Positions 8,471-16,260 of a DNA stretch of 47,715 bases are shown here, piece after piece. The notes beneath the pieces are model-generated. The model did not search any database. It had not been told where the DNA came from and was given only the letters and a program-made list of their open reading frames with translations. The stretch comes from an uncultured Lachnospiraceae bacterium (GTDB lineage Bacteria > Bacillota > Clostridia > Lachnospirales > Lachnospiraceae). The position numbers and the translations under genes are program-made. Within the stretch, counting starts at the first letter, position 1. Each line of letters opens with the position of its first letter. The stretch lies in NCBI GenBank assembly GCA_946614165.1, contig CAMOGQ010000007.1:1-47715 (forward strand), written 5' to 3'.

Positions 8471-8750
8471 AAGATTACCTCCAAACTTAGATCTCACAAC
8501 AACTTTAACAGCTCCCATATAGTTAAATCTGTAAGGTTCGGACCAGCATATACCTTTCTAAATATGCCGATGGTTCTCTGCCATTGTTGTATAGTAAGAA
8601 TTAACAATTTCTGTATTCTGTTTTTGTGCAACATGTTTTGTTCATCAGCTGATGATGTGCATTCTACAGGTTTTTACAGGAATTGCAAGCCATTTTGGAG
8701 GAATCAATGGACAAATCTTGCGGAAAATCCAATTTTAAAAAACAGCCGGA
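8471..8750. other. AT-rich intergenic region with a palindrome
   Basis: About 280 bases clearly richer in A+T than the neighbouring genes. It holds the perfect 14-bp palindrome TCATCAGCTGATGA (8642-8655) and, at 8707, a small plus-strand reading frame with a good binding site. It must hold the promoter of the minus-strand 75-residue gene. I could not settle a convincing -35/-10 pair. Confidence 0.4.
8642..8655. promoter_or_regulatory. Perfect 14-bp palindrome, possible operator
   Basis: TCATCAGCTGATGA reads the same on both strands. It lies 172 bases upstream of the 75-residue gene and 52 bases upstream of the small plus-strand frame at 8707. A dimeric repressor site is possible; nothing else supports it. 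Confidence 0.3.
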
Positions 8751-8823
8751 TCAGCTTCCCACCCGGTTCATATACTGGTCCCAGGAGACCGTAACGCGGT
8801 CAAAAGTGATAAGAAGTCCGTAG
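8707..8823 (+). CDS. Possible 38-residue small protein
   Basis: ATG at 8707 is preceded by TTTTGGAGGAATCA, a near-ideal binding site in intergenic DNA. The frame runs 38 codons to TAG. The first half (MDKSCGKSNFKKQPDQLP) is intergenic; the second half is antisense to the 3' end of the next gene. The peptide is basic with no membrane segment. A chance frame is quite possible, since half of it is forced by the opposite gene. Confidence 0.25.
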   Translation: MDKSCGKSNFKKQPDQLPTRFIYWSQETVTRSKVIRSP

Positions 8824-9248
8824 TTGTCCGTATCCAGAACGTCGTAAATGTCCTCGCCCGGGACTTCGAATTCCAGGGCATAGACCGTCTGTCCCTCTTC
8901 GAAATGGTCCTTTTCCACCTCATAGAGATAGGAATCCTTTAAAAGGACCCCCAGATCCGACATCTCCTCTCCCGTCAGCTCCCTGTCGGGCACCTCCTCG
9001 GCCAGCACATCGTCCGCCGTATAGCGCTTATAGCCTTCCTTTACGGCCTTCAGGATCCTGACGCCTTCAAAGGAAATAAGGGCCTCTCCGGCATAGCTGT
9101 CAAAGGGCTGGCGGTTCTGGCTGTTGCCCCTTCTTACGATCAGGGCCTCCGTCTCAAAGGAAAGGACGGATCCCTTCAGGGCCGCGGAAAGGACCCGGCA
9201 GTCCTGAAAATCAAAATATTTAAGTTCATTCACCGACTGGAAATTCAT
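8751..9248 (-). CDS. Hypothetical acidic protein, 165 residues
   Basis: Start placed at the ATG at 9248, where AGGAG lies six bases upstream; the GTG one codon earlier is less likely. The protein is acidic and beta-rich (GVRILKAVKEGYKRY, YGLLITFDRVTVSWDQYM) and has no signal or membrane segment. I do not recognise the family. Its start overlaps the end of the YihY gene by 23 bases, so the two are translated together. That coupling suggests a cytosolic partner or accessory of the membrane protein, but no function is shown. Confidence 0.7.
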   Translation of the reverse strand: MNFQSVNELKYFDFQDCRVLSAALKGSVLSFETEALIVRRGNSQNRQPFDSYAGEALISFEGVRILKAVKEGYKRYTADDVLAEEVPDRELTGEEMSDLGVLLKDSYLYEVEKDHFEEGQTVYALEFEVPGEDIYDVLDTDNYGLLITFDRVTVSWDQYMNRVGS

Positions 9249-10128
9249 CACTGTCTCCTGCTCTGTATTTTTTCATCTCAAAGAACTGAAGGCGGAGTTT
9301 TTCGTTGATCTCCGCTCCGATCATGAGGATATAGATGCTGAAGTAAAGCCAGAACATCATAAGGATGGGGGCTGTCAGGGATCCGTACATGGAAAATCCG
9401 TTGAAGCGGTTGATGTAGACCGACAGCAGGTTGGAAAAGACATACCAGCCCAGGCCGGAGAAAAAGCCTCCCGGCAGCTGCCAGAGAAAACGGATCTTCC
9501 GGTTGGGGAAGGCCTTGTACATAAGGGTAAAGATCAGGGTCATGGCCGTCACCAGAATTCCGAACTTGATGCCCGAGGAAGCCAGATAAAGGGGGATTCC
9601 CGGCGGCCTGTACCTGAGAAGAAGGCTGCGGAGGGTCTTCCAGAAAACGTTCATGCCCAGAAGGACCAGGAGGGCCACCGTGATCAGGGCCGTATAGAGA
9701 AGGGCCCAGAGCCGGATCACGAACCAGCCCCTGTGCTTTTCGGCGCTGCAGATATGGTCCAGTCCCGCGGTCAGGGAATGCATGGCCTTGGAAGCGGACC
9801 AGAAGGCCGCCAGGACGGTGATCCAGACCATCTGCACCTTGGTGGTGAAAAGTTCCTGCATGATCAGGTGGATGGGGTTCAGCAGGTAGTCGGGCGCCAC
9901 GGCGTCCACGGCCACCAGAAGGCTCTCCCTGCTGACAGGCAGGACCATCATCAGCTGCAGAAGCAGGATCATAAAGGGAAAAATGGACATGAGAAAGAAA
10001 AAGGCAGTCTGGGCCGCGTAGGTCCCCACCTGGTCCAGGGCGCACTGGTTGATGATATCGAACCCAAAGGCCCCGAAAAATCTTATTCCTTTCACGATGC
10101 TTCCGGTTTTACTCTTTTTCCGTTCCAT
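9226..10128 (-). CDS. YihY/BrkB family inner membrane protein
   Basis: A 300-residue membrane protein of the YihY (formerly ribonuclease BN/BrkB) family. It shows about six hydrophobic segments and the family landmarks AAQTAFFFLMSIFPFMILLL near 33-52, the WSASKAMHSL segment after TM2, and GSLTAPILMMFWLYFSIYI near the end. Despite the old name, the family is not an RNase and its function is unsettled. It precedes and overlaps the 165-residue gene. The tail after the last membrane segment is short and charged (MKKYRAGDSDEFPVGE). Confidence 0.88.
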   Translation of the reverse strand: MERKKSKTGSIVKGIRFFGAFGFDIINQCALDQVGTYAAQTAFFFLMSIFPFMILLLQLMMVLPVSRESLLVAVDAVAPDYLLNPIHLIMQELFTTKVQMVWITVLAAFWSASKAMHSLTAGLDHICSAEKHRGWFVIRLWALLYTALITVALLVLLGMNVFWKTLRSLLLRYRPPGIPLYLASSGIKFGILVTAMTLIFTLMYKAFPNRKIRFLWQLPGGFFSGLGWYVFSNLLSVYINRFNGFSMYGSLTAPILMMFWLYFSIYILMIGAEINEKLRLQFFEMKKYRAGDSDEFPVGE

Positions 10129-10203
10129 AGGAGACTTCCGCTTTCCCTGCAGACATCACAAAGACATGAACGCTTCCGTTCCCATTATAGCATTTTCAGG
10201 CCT

Positions 10204-11850
10204 TCAGTGGCTATATACGCAGGCGGCCACGCCGGAGTTGGGCCCCAGCTCCACAATGAGCTTTCCGTCCCGGATCTCCATGCTCTCACACCCTCTGGTG
10301 CTGCCTTCTGCCTGCATGGGGGCTGCGCCGCACTTTTCGGCCGCCCCGTTATAGGCATCCTCCGAGGCGCGGATGGCTTTTTCCACTTCCTTAAGGGAAG
10401 CTTCCATCTGGTCCTTCAGGGAAGGACCGTAAAGATCCGCTTCCTTTGCGGCGGCGGATGCGCCCTTTACGGCCTTTGTCAGGTCTGCCGCAGCTTCCTT
10501 TAATGCCTTCAGGCTCTCCTGCAGGGCCTTCTTTTCTTCCTTCATGCGAAGGGCCCTCTTTTCGGCGGCCGCGTTTTTATCTTCCTCCGTCTCCTCCTGA
10601 AGGGTCAGGAGATTGACGGCCTCTGTGGCACAGACGGGAAGGGGGATCTCCATCCTGACGCCCTGGTCGTCGTTATTCAGGGCGGTAATCACGGCCCTTC
10701 CGTTTAAGATCCTTGCGAAGGCATACTGTCTGGTGGTCAGGTGGAGCTCCTTATACTCGCCCCAGGTCACCTCAGGGAACTGCTTTTTGATCCTGCCCAG
10801 AGACCGGATCAGGGCGCAGAGAGGGGCGTCCTCGGAAAAGTCCGAAAGCTTCAGGGCAGGGCGCAGGTTCCAGTCGGAGCCTCTCTGCTTGTCCCCTGGG
10901 ATCCCGAATTCGGACCCGTAGTAAATGGAAGGAATACCGGGAACGGTATAGAGCAGCAGCATGACGTTGTAAAGATGAGCCTTGTTGCTGAGCTTGGACC
11001 AGATCCTGGAAACGTCATGGTTGTCCACGAAGGTATAGAGTCGGATCTTGTCTCCCACAATGCCGTTCAGCCGTCTGATGGAGTGGGCGATCTCGAAATA
11101 ATTATGGTCGTTGTGGCCGGAATAGAGGCCCTTGTGCAGCTCATAGTTAGTCACGGAGTGGAGCATGCCCTGGTTGGCCCAGCGGGAATAATCCCCGTGG
11201 ATCACTTCGCCCATGAGCCAGAATTCGCTCTTTATGCTGTCGCAGACGCCCCGCAGGTCTCTCATGAAGCCGAAATCCAAAACGTCGGCCGCGTCCAGAC
11301 GGATCCCGTCTATATCGAACTCGCTGACCCAGAAGCGGACCGTATCGAAGAGATACTCTCTGACCTCCCCGTTCCAGACGTTGAGCTTGACCAGCATGTT
11401 GTGGCCGCCCCAGTTGGCATAGGAGAAGCCGTCGTTATATTCGTTGTTTCCCCAGAAGTTCACGTCGCAGTACCAGTTTTTGTATCTGGAGTTTTCCCTG
11501 TACTGTTTCAGATCCTGGAAGGCCCAGAAGCCCCGTCCCGTATGGTTGAAGACGCCGTCCACGATGACCTTAAGCCCCATGTCGTGGCAGTTTTTTACAA
11601 AGTCCCTGAAATCCCCGTTGGTGCCAAGCCTTCTGTCCACCATGCGGTAGTCGTTCGTATCGTAGCCGTGGCTGCCGGATTCGAAAAGGGGACCTATATA
11701 AATGGCGGTACAGCCGATCCTGGCCGCATGAGCCGCCCATTCGTTCAGAACGTCGAAATGAGCCCCTCTTTCGCCCGTGTTCTCGTGGGGGCAGCCGCAG
11801 AGTCCCAGGGGATAAATATGATAAAAAACTGCATTGTCATACCAAGCCAT
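10204..11850 (-). CDS. GH13 alpha-amylase family enzyme with inserted helical segment
   Basis: Cytoplasmic glycoside hydrolase of the alpha-amylase family acting on alpha-glucans or maltodextrins. The (beta/alpha)8 barrel covers about residues 1-370, with nucleophile Asp186 (GIRLDAAD), acid/base Glu215 (GEVIHG) and transition-state Asp280 (VDNHD). A C-terminal beta domain starts near 372. It is interrupted at about 417-520 by roughly 100 residues rich in Ala, Lys and Glu (ALQESLKALKEAAADLTKAV), predicted to form a helical or coiled-coil arm, after which beta strands resume (KLIVELGPNSGVAACVY). No signal peptide. The ATG at 11850 has GAGGT nine bases upstream and a good promoter at 11919-11947. 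Substrate specificity cannot be told. Confidence 0.9.
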   Translation of the reverse strand: MAWYDNAVFYHIYPLGLCGCPHENTGERGAHFDVLNEWAAHAARIGCTAIYIGPLFESGSHGYDTNDYRMVDRRLGTNGDFRDFVKNCHDMGLKVIVDGVFNHTGRGFWAFQDLKQYRENSRYKNWYCDVNFWGNNEYNDGFSYANWGGHNMLVKLNVWNGEVREYLFDTVRFWVSEFDIDGIRLDAADVLDFGFMRDLRGVCDSIKSEFWLMGEVIHGDYSRWANQGMLHSVTNYELHKGLYSGHNDHNYFEIAHSIRRLNGIVGDKIRLYTFVDNHDVSRIWSKLSNKAHLYNVMLLLYTVPGIPSIYYGSEFGIPGDKQRGSDWNLRPALKLSDFSEDAPLCALIRSLGRIKKQFPEVTWGEYKELHLTTRQYAFARILNGRAVITALNNDDQGVRMEIPLPVCATEAVNLLTLQEETEEDKNAAAEKRALRMKEEKKALQESLKALKEAAADLTKAVKGASAAAKEADLYGPSLKDQMEASLKEVEKAIRASEDAYNGAAEKCGAAPMQAEGSTRGCESMEIRDGKLIVELGPNSGVAACVYSH

Positions 11851-11918
11851 TCTTATATTACCTCAAATTTTCTGAATATTTTGCCTTACGCAGGTATAGA
11901 TATGCAGGCACAAAGCCT

Positions 11919-11947
11919 ATTATAACCGCAAGAGGGCCTTTTGGCAA
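11919..11947 (-). promoter_or_regulatory. Promoter of the GH13 gene
   Basis: On the minus strand TTGCCA (11942-11947), a 17-base spacer, then a perfect TATAAT (11919-11924). It lies about 70 bases before the ATG at 11850. Confidence 0.75.
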
Positions 11948-11970
11948 ATGCTCCGGATCCGGAAAAAAGA

Positions 11971-12000
11971 AAGGAAAAAAGGCGTCCCCGCGGGGACGCC
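11971..12000 (-). terminator. Intrinsic terminator after larE
   Basis: GGCGTCCCCGCGGGGACGCC (11981-12000) is a perfect inverted repeat. On the minus strand it is followed by TTTTTTCC and more T. It ends the larCBE operon 10 bases past larE. Confidence 0.9.
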
Positions 12001-12009
12001 CTGATCCTT

Positions 12010-12873
12010 TCATGATTTATGTATGGCAGCTGCCCTTTCCTCCCCGGAAAGGGTCTCGTTCATGCTGCCGGTCCTGTAGCCCTGCAGGTCCAGTGTCACA
12101 TAGGAAAAGCCGATCTTTTTGAAGCCTTCCGTGATGATCTTCCTGGTCTTTTTCTCTGCCAGTCTTTCTATATCCTCCGGCAGAGCCTCGATCCTGGCCA
12201 TCCTTCCGTGGATCCTGACCCGCATCTGCTTAAGGCCAAGGCCAAGGAGCATCTCCTCCGCCCGCTCCACCATGCGGAGCCTTTCCCCGTCTATGGTCTC
12301 CCCGTAGACAAAGCGGGAAGCCAGGCAGGCATAGGAAGGCTTATCCCAGGTGGGAAGGCCCATTTCCCTGGACAGGAAGCGGATCTCCTTCTTTGTAAGG
12401 CCTGCTTCCCTTAAGGGACTCCGAATCTCCAGTTCCCGGATGGCCCGAAAGCCCGGCCTGTAGTCTCCGGCATCGTCCATGTTGGAGCCCTCGCAGATAA
12501 AGGCGGCCCCTTCCGAAAGAGCCATCTCCTTCATGCCCGAAAAAATGGCTTTTTTGCAGATATAGCAGCGGTCCGGAGGATTGGATCTGAATTCTTCCAT
12601 GTCAAGGACCCCGGTATCCACAAGGATCTGGCGGATCCCCTCCCCGGCACAGAAGTCCATGGCTTCTGCCGTTTCCCTTTCGGGAAAGAAGGGGGCTCTG
12701 GCGGTGACGGCAAAAGCCTTCTCTCCCAGAGCATCTGCTGCCGCTTTCAGCAGAAAGGCCGAATCCACGCCTCCCGAAAAGGCAACGGCGGCGGAACCCA
12801 TCTCTGCAAAGATTTCCTTAAGCCTTTCCAGCTTTTCATATGCGGTCCTTTTTTCTTCAGCGGAAATGTTCAT
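12010..12873 (-). CDS. larE: LarE, ATP-dependent sacrificial sulfur transferase
   Basis: Builds the nickel-pincer nucleotide (NPN) cofactor of lactate racemase. It adenylates the carboxylates of the LarB product and donates sulfur. The PP-loop SGGVDS is at residues 33-38. NPPDRCYICK is at 98-107, and WDKPSYACLASR contains Cys183, which matches by motif the sacrificial Cys176 of the Lactobacillus plantarum enzyme. The 287-residue length is normal. The ATG has GGAGG nine bases upstream. It is the third gene of larC-larB-larE, 21 bp after larB, and is followed by a strong terminator. No larA lies in the window. Confidence 0.93.
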   Translation of the reverse strand: MNISAEEKRTAYEKLERLKEIFAEMGSAAVAFSGGVDSAFLLKAAADALGEKAFAVTARAPFFPERETAEAMDFCAGEGIRQILVDTGVLDMEEFRSNPPDRCYICKKAIFSGMKEMALSEGAAFICEGSNMDDAGDYRPGFRAIRELEIRSPLREAGLTKKEIRFLSREMGLPTWDKPSYACLASRFVYGETIDGERLRMVERAEEMLLGLGLKQMRVRIHGRMARIEALPEDIERLAEKKTRKIITEGFKKIGFSYVTLDLQGYRTGSMNETLSGEERAAAIHKS

Positions 12874-12894
12874 CCCATCCCGCCTCCTTTTTCC

Positions 12895-13671
12895 TTAAAT
12901 GCGGCGGTGGTTGATCATCCCCGCCAGATAGCCTGCCCCGAAGCCGTTGTCGATGTTGACCACCGACACTCCGCTGGCACAGGAATTAAGCATGGACAAA
13001 AGCGCGGAAACACCTCCGAAGGAAGCCCCGTAGCCCACGCTGGTGGGGACCGCGATCACGGGGCAGTCCGCCATGCCGCCGATCACCGAAGCCAGGGCCC
13101 CTTCCATGCCGGCTATGGCCACAATGACCTCTGCGGTCATGATCTCCTCCCTATGGGCCAGGAGCCTGTGGAGGCCGGCAACGCCCACGTCGTAGAGACG
13201 GACCACCCTGCTGCCGTGGATCTCGGCGGTCAGGGCCGCTTCCTCCGCCACCGCTATATCGCTGGTCCCTCCGGTGGCCACCACCACTGTCCCGATCCCG
13301 TCGGGCTCGGGCATTTCTCCGATGATGCCGATCCGGGGAAGCTCCTCGTAGCGAAGGGGCAGCCTCTCCTTCAGATACTCCGCTCCCTCTCCGGAAAGCC
13401 TGGTGATCAGGATCCTTTTCTGGCCTCTCTCCATCATGGCCCGGGCGATCCCTTCGATCTGGGAAGGGGTCTTGCCGGCTCCGTAGATGACCTCCGCGGC
13501 CCCCTGGCGGATGGCCCGGTGGTGGTCCACCTTGGCGTAGCCCAGGTCCTCGAAGGGCTCCATCTTCAGCTTATGAAAGGCATCCTCCGCCCTGACCTCT
13601 CCCGCTGCCACTGCGTCCAGCAGGGCCTTCAATTCTTTCTGTTCCAATTTACTGACCTCTCTCAAGAGCAT
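12895..13671 (-). CDS. larB: LarB, nicotinic acid adenine dinucleotide carboxylase/hydrolase
   Basis: First enzyme of NPN cofactor synthesis; it carboxylates and hydrolyses NaAD to pyridinium-3,5-biscarboxylic acid mononucleotide. The C-terminal PurE-like half shows VVATGGTSDIAVAEEA, AGMEGALASVIGG and VPTSVGYGASFGG, all typical. The start is uncertain: the ATG at 13671 (with GGGAG upstream, overlapping larC by 23 bases) or the in-frame TTG at 13647 (with GAGAGG upstream); either gives about 250-258 residues, as expected. A longer frame to 13734 is unlikely because it would lie deep in larC. The overlap implies translational coupling to larC. Confidence 0.92.
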   Translation of the reverse strand: MLLREVSKLEQKELKALLDAVAAGEVRAEDAFHKLKMEPFEDLGYAKVDHHRAIRQGAAEVIYGAGKTPSQIEGIARAMMERGQKRILITRLSGEGAEYLKERLPLRYEELPRIGIIGEMPEPDGIGTVVVATGGTSDIAVAEEAALTAEIHGSRVVRLYDVGVAGLHRLLAHREEIMTAEVIVAIAGMEGALASVIGGMADCPVIAVPTSVGYGASFGGVSALLSMLNSCASGVSVVNIDNGFGAGYLAGMINHRRI

Positions 13672-14959
13672 CCCGGATCTCCCGGATGCTCTTTCCTTCT
13701 TTCCTGGCCACAGCCGCCACATCGTCATACTCATACTTGCGCTTTTCGGCGCCGTAGCCCCTGCTTACCTTGCAGCGTACGCTCCCGGAAGGGGTATCGA
13801 TGACTTCCTCCCGCCTGTCCAGTACATAGCGGTCCATCAGGCTCCTCCGGATCCCTATGGTGGTGGTATGGGCAAAGAGTGTCCTGACCAGGCCCTCTTC
13901 ATGATCTTCGTCCGTAATCAGGCTGATCATAATGCCGGGCCTTGATTTTTTCATGCCCACGTCTGTCGTAAAGACCTCTCTGGCCCCTGCCTCGTAGAGT
14001 CTCTCCATGGCAGCGCCCATCTCTTCTCCCGTCATGTCATCCACGTTGCAGGAAAGCATCACGATCCGGTCTTTCAGATTCTCTTTTTCTTCCTGCGTTT
14101 CTCCCAGAAGGGCGCGGACGGCGTTCAGTCTGGAAAACTCCTTCTTTCCCATGCCGTATCCGATCCGTCCCACCCGCATGACCGGCATGTCTCCGAAGCT
14201 TTCTGCGAAGTATCTGACCAGGGCAGCTCCCGTGGGGGTGCAGAGCTCCCCCTTCTCGGACCCGCCGTACCAGGGGATCCCCTCCAACAGCAGGGCCGTG
14301 GCGGGGGCGGGTACCGGCAGAATGCCGTGGGCGCAGCGGACATGGCCGCTGCCGGCATGGATGGGGGATGCGATGACCCGGTCCGGAGAAAGCCTCTCCA
14401 TCAGCATGCAGACGGCTGTGATATCCGCTACGGCGTCCAGGGCGCCCACTTCATGGAAATGGATCAGTTCCACACTCTCTCCGTGGACTCTGCTCTCGGC
14501 CCCGGCGATCAGGGCATAGACCGCCATCACGTCCTTTTTCACCTTTTCGGAGACCGAAAGGGAACCCACCAGCTTCTCCAGATCGTCCATGCCCGTATGG
14601 TGGTGGTCATGGCCGTGGTCATGATGATGGTGGTCATGGTCATGGTGGTCGTGGTCATGGTGGCCGTGGTCATGGTGGTCGTGGTCATGGTGGCCGTGGT
14701 CATGGTGGTCATGGTCATGGTGGTCGTGGTCATGGCCTCCGTCTCCTTCTTCCTCTCCCAGGACCTTTACATGCATATGGGAACCCGTGATCCCCATCTT
14801 TTTGATCTTTTCCCTGGTGATCACCGTTTCCGGAATACCGACGCCGGAGAGTTCTTCCAGAAAGGCCTCCTGGTCCTTGTCCTCCAGAAGCTCCAGCAGG
14901 GCCGCCGTCAGCATATCTCCGGCGGCTCCCATTCCCAAATCAAAATAGATTGTCTTCAA
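13649..14959 (-). CDS. larC: LarC, nickel insertion protein, fused form with His-rich tract
   Basis: CTP-dependent nickel insertase that completes the NPN cofactor. A TTG start at 14959 with GAGGG seven bases upstream is the only good start. The N-terminal domain begins IYFDLGMGAAGDMLTAALLE. Residues 76-121 are a tract of 29 His, 14 Asp and 3 Gly, presumably a nickel store. The body has FHEVGALDAVADI, GILPVPAPAT and CTPTGAALV, then CNVDDMTGEEMGAAMERLYE and the C-terminal LarC2 part to 436 residues. In L. plantarum LarC is made as LarC1/LarC2 through a programmed frameshift; here both parts are in one uninterrupted frame. It is the first gene of larC-larB-larE. Confidence 0.94.
   Translation of the reverse strand: MKTIYFDLGMGAAGDMLTAALLELLEDKDQEAFLEELSGVGIPETVITREKIKKMGITGSHMHVKVLGEEEGDGGHDHDHHDHDHHDHGHHDHDHHDHGHHDHDHHDHDHHHHDHGHDHHHTGMDDLEKLVGSLSVSEKVKKDVMAVYALIAGAESRVHGESVELIHFHEVGALDAVADITAVCMLMERLSPDRVIASPIHAGSGHVRCAHGILPVPAPATALLLEGIPWYGGSEKGELCTPTGAALVRYFAESFGDMPVMRVGRIGYGMGKKEFSRLNAVRALLGETQEEKENLKDRIVMLSCNVDDMTGEEMGAAMERLYEAGAREVFTTDVGMKKSRPGIMISLITDEDHEEGLVRTLFAHTTTIGIRRSLMDRYVLDRREEVIDTPSGSVRCKVSRGYGAEKRKYEYDDVAAVARKEGKSIREIRDALERGQ
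14597..14734 (-). repeat. In-frame repeats coding the LarC His/Asp tract
   Basis: The tract contains three near-identical 30-base units, each coding HDHDHHDHGH (the last ends DH), flanked by shorter HDH pieces. The DNA alternates CAT/CAC and GAC codons, making a low-complexity region prone to slippage. It is coding, not a CRISPR or satellite. Confidence 0.9.
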
Positions 14960-15278
14960 ATGACTGCCCTCTTTATCAAAAGATATGGAATACCGTAATA
15001 AAATTGTAACTGCTTTCAGATAATACTATCACATAAAAGCATCAAAGCAAACAGGACAAATCCCGACGAAAAATGCCTTTCCCCCAGGTAAAGACGAAGA
15101 TACGCGGGTCCGGGCAGGTCCCGGCATTAACACTTTCTGTCTGAACTATTGACAGCCTGTGCTATAATTCTTGCCTGTGAAGCGTCCGGTATGCTTTATG
15201 CGCTAGGAGGCAGGAAAATACGCCTGCAGGCGTCCCTGGTCCTTCCAATGATTTCGAAGAAAGAAAGTGAGATTATTT
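14960..15278. other. Divergent regulatory gap between larC and a membrane protein
   Basis: About 320 bases without a gene. Minus-strand larC signals: an A+T-rich stretch at 15001-15050 with TATTAT-like hexamers, no clean -35. Plus strand: TGC-TATAAT at 15163-15168, an extended -10. TTGACA at 15149 is only eight bases from it and is not its -35. ACGCCTGCAGGCGT (15220-15233) is a perfect palindrome within the untranslated leader of the plus-strand gene. Confidence 0.5.
15163..15168 (+). promoter_or_regulatory. Extended -10 promoter of the 125-residue membrane protein
   Basis: TATAAT preceded by TGTGC. The same TGC-TATAAT form recurs at several promoters in this window. Confidence 0.55.
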
Positions 15279-15656
15279 ATGAAAGAAAAAAAGACCTTTC
15301 TGCCGGCCATGGGAGTGATCCTTCTCCCGCCGGTCCTGCTGGTCCTTCTTGTGACGGATCTGACGCATCCTCTGCCCGAGGCCTTATTTGATTTCGCTCT
15401 GGCCGCGCTTTTTCTTTTATACGGCCTGTGTGCGGATCTGTATACCAAAGCCGGGGGTGGAAACCGTCATAAGGCACCCATGCAGGGTCTGAACGCAGTC
15501 TTCTATTTTCTCTGGATGGTGGTCCTGGCCCATATCGCCCTGGCCCGTCCCGGCCTGGGGCATCTGCCCCTGATCCTCCTTCTGTTCGTTCTGGCCCTGG
15601 TCCTCTTTTCCCTTTCCCTGCGGAAGGTCCTGCTGATCAGAGATGGCAGAAAGTAA
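15279..15656 (+). CDS. Small membrane protein, four predicted helices
   Basis: A 125-residue, very hydrophobic protein with about four membrane segments (near 9-27, 35-54, 71-89 and 96-114), a basic loop KAGGGNRHKAP between the second and third, and a basic C-terminus (RKVLLIRDGRK), suggesting the ends face the cytoplasm. The ATG at 15279 is preferred over the GTG at 15267; both have weak binding sites. I do not recognise the family. The leader of about 105 bases holds a palindrome at 15220-15233. Confidence 0.65.
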   Translation: MKEKKTFLPAMGVILLPPVLLVLLVTDLTHPLPEALFDFALAALFLLYGLCADLYTKAGGGNRHKAPMQGLNAVFYFLWMVVLAHIALARPGLGHLPLILLLFVLALVLFSLSLRKVLLIRDGRK

Positions 15657-15698
15657 TACAGGAAAAATCTCCCTGCCCAGGGAGCATAAGGAACATGA

Positions 15699-15746
15699 AA
15701 AGACCATTTCCCGGCACGGACCTAAGCCTGCCGGGGAATGGTCTTT
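15699..15746. terminator. Long hairpin between converging genes
   Basis: A 17-bp stem (AAAGACCATTTCCCGGC with GCCGGGGAATGGTCTTT) around a 14-base loop. It lies between the ends of the 125-residue gene (plus) and the 118-residue gene (minus). Both flanks have short T runs, so it may stop transcription in both directions. Confidence 0.6.
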
Positions 15747-15816
15747 CCTTTGCCATAACAGATCCGGTCCGGGCTCCGGGGCAGGCCTTTGCCGCTTTCT
15801 TCCCCCCGGCTTTCCC

Positions 15817-16173
15817 TTATGTCCCCTCTCCCAGGGCGTCAAAGCTGGGCCGGATGCCCAGACTCTCCGCGTAGCGGGTCAGGCGGTTGCAGGCGCTCAT
15901 GCCCCCATAGCGGGCCTGGATACCAGTAAGAGCGTCTCCCCGTTCTGCTCCCAGGGCCTCAAAGAGCTTTCTGGTGTTTTCCCGGTCGAAGGTATAGGCG
16001 TATTCATAGAGGTCAACGCCCAGAAAGGCCAGCATGGAAGGGCCCTGGTCCCTGCCTTTCAGGATCAGGCATCCGTTTCTGACCTCGGCGGTGATCAGAG
16101 TGGAAAAGTCGGAACTTTTGTCCTCGCATAATACGACCTTTCTGCCGTTATAGTCTTCTGTCTTCCATGCCAT
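15817..16173 (-). CDS. Hypothetical protein, 118 residues
   Basis: The start is set at the ATG at 16173 because AGGAG lies seven bases upstream; the ATG at 16179 is only one base from the same site. The soluble protein opens with a beta-like segment (MAWKTEDYNGRKVVLCEDKS) and has IQARYGGMSACNRLTRYAESLGI near the end. I do not recognise the family. A promoter-like TGC-TATAAT lies about 50 bases upstream on the minus strand (16217-16222). It is monocistronic, separated from the purine permease by a terminator at 16261-16304. Confidence 0.65.
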   Translation of the reverse strand: MAWKTEDYNGRKVVLCEDKSSDFSTLITAEVRNGCLILKGRDQGPSMLAFLGVDLYEYAYTFDRENTRKLFEALGAERGDALTGIQARYGGMSACNRLTRYAESLGIRPSFDALGEGT

Positions 16174-16216
16174 GAGCATTCTCCTTCCCTTTCCGGATTT
16201 TTCTTCCGGCCTTTCT

Positions 16217-16222
16217 GATTAT
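16217..16222 (-). promoter_or_regulatory. Extended -10 of the 118-residue gene
   Basis: Minus-strand TCTGC followed by TATAAT; no clear -35. Confidence 0.5.
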
Positions 16223-16260
16223 AGCAGAAGACCTCTGCACCCTCCATAGGCCGGGACCAT

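Noticed and set aside
14597-14734. CRISPR-like repeats
   Set aside because: The repeats have no unique spacers and are in frame in larC, coding His/Asp.
15149-15168. TTGACA with TATAAT as a classic promoter at 15149-15168
   Set aside because: The spacer is only eight bases; the TATAAT is better explained as an extended -10.
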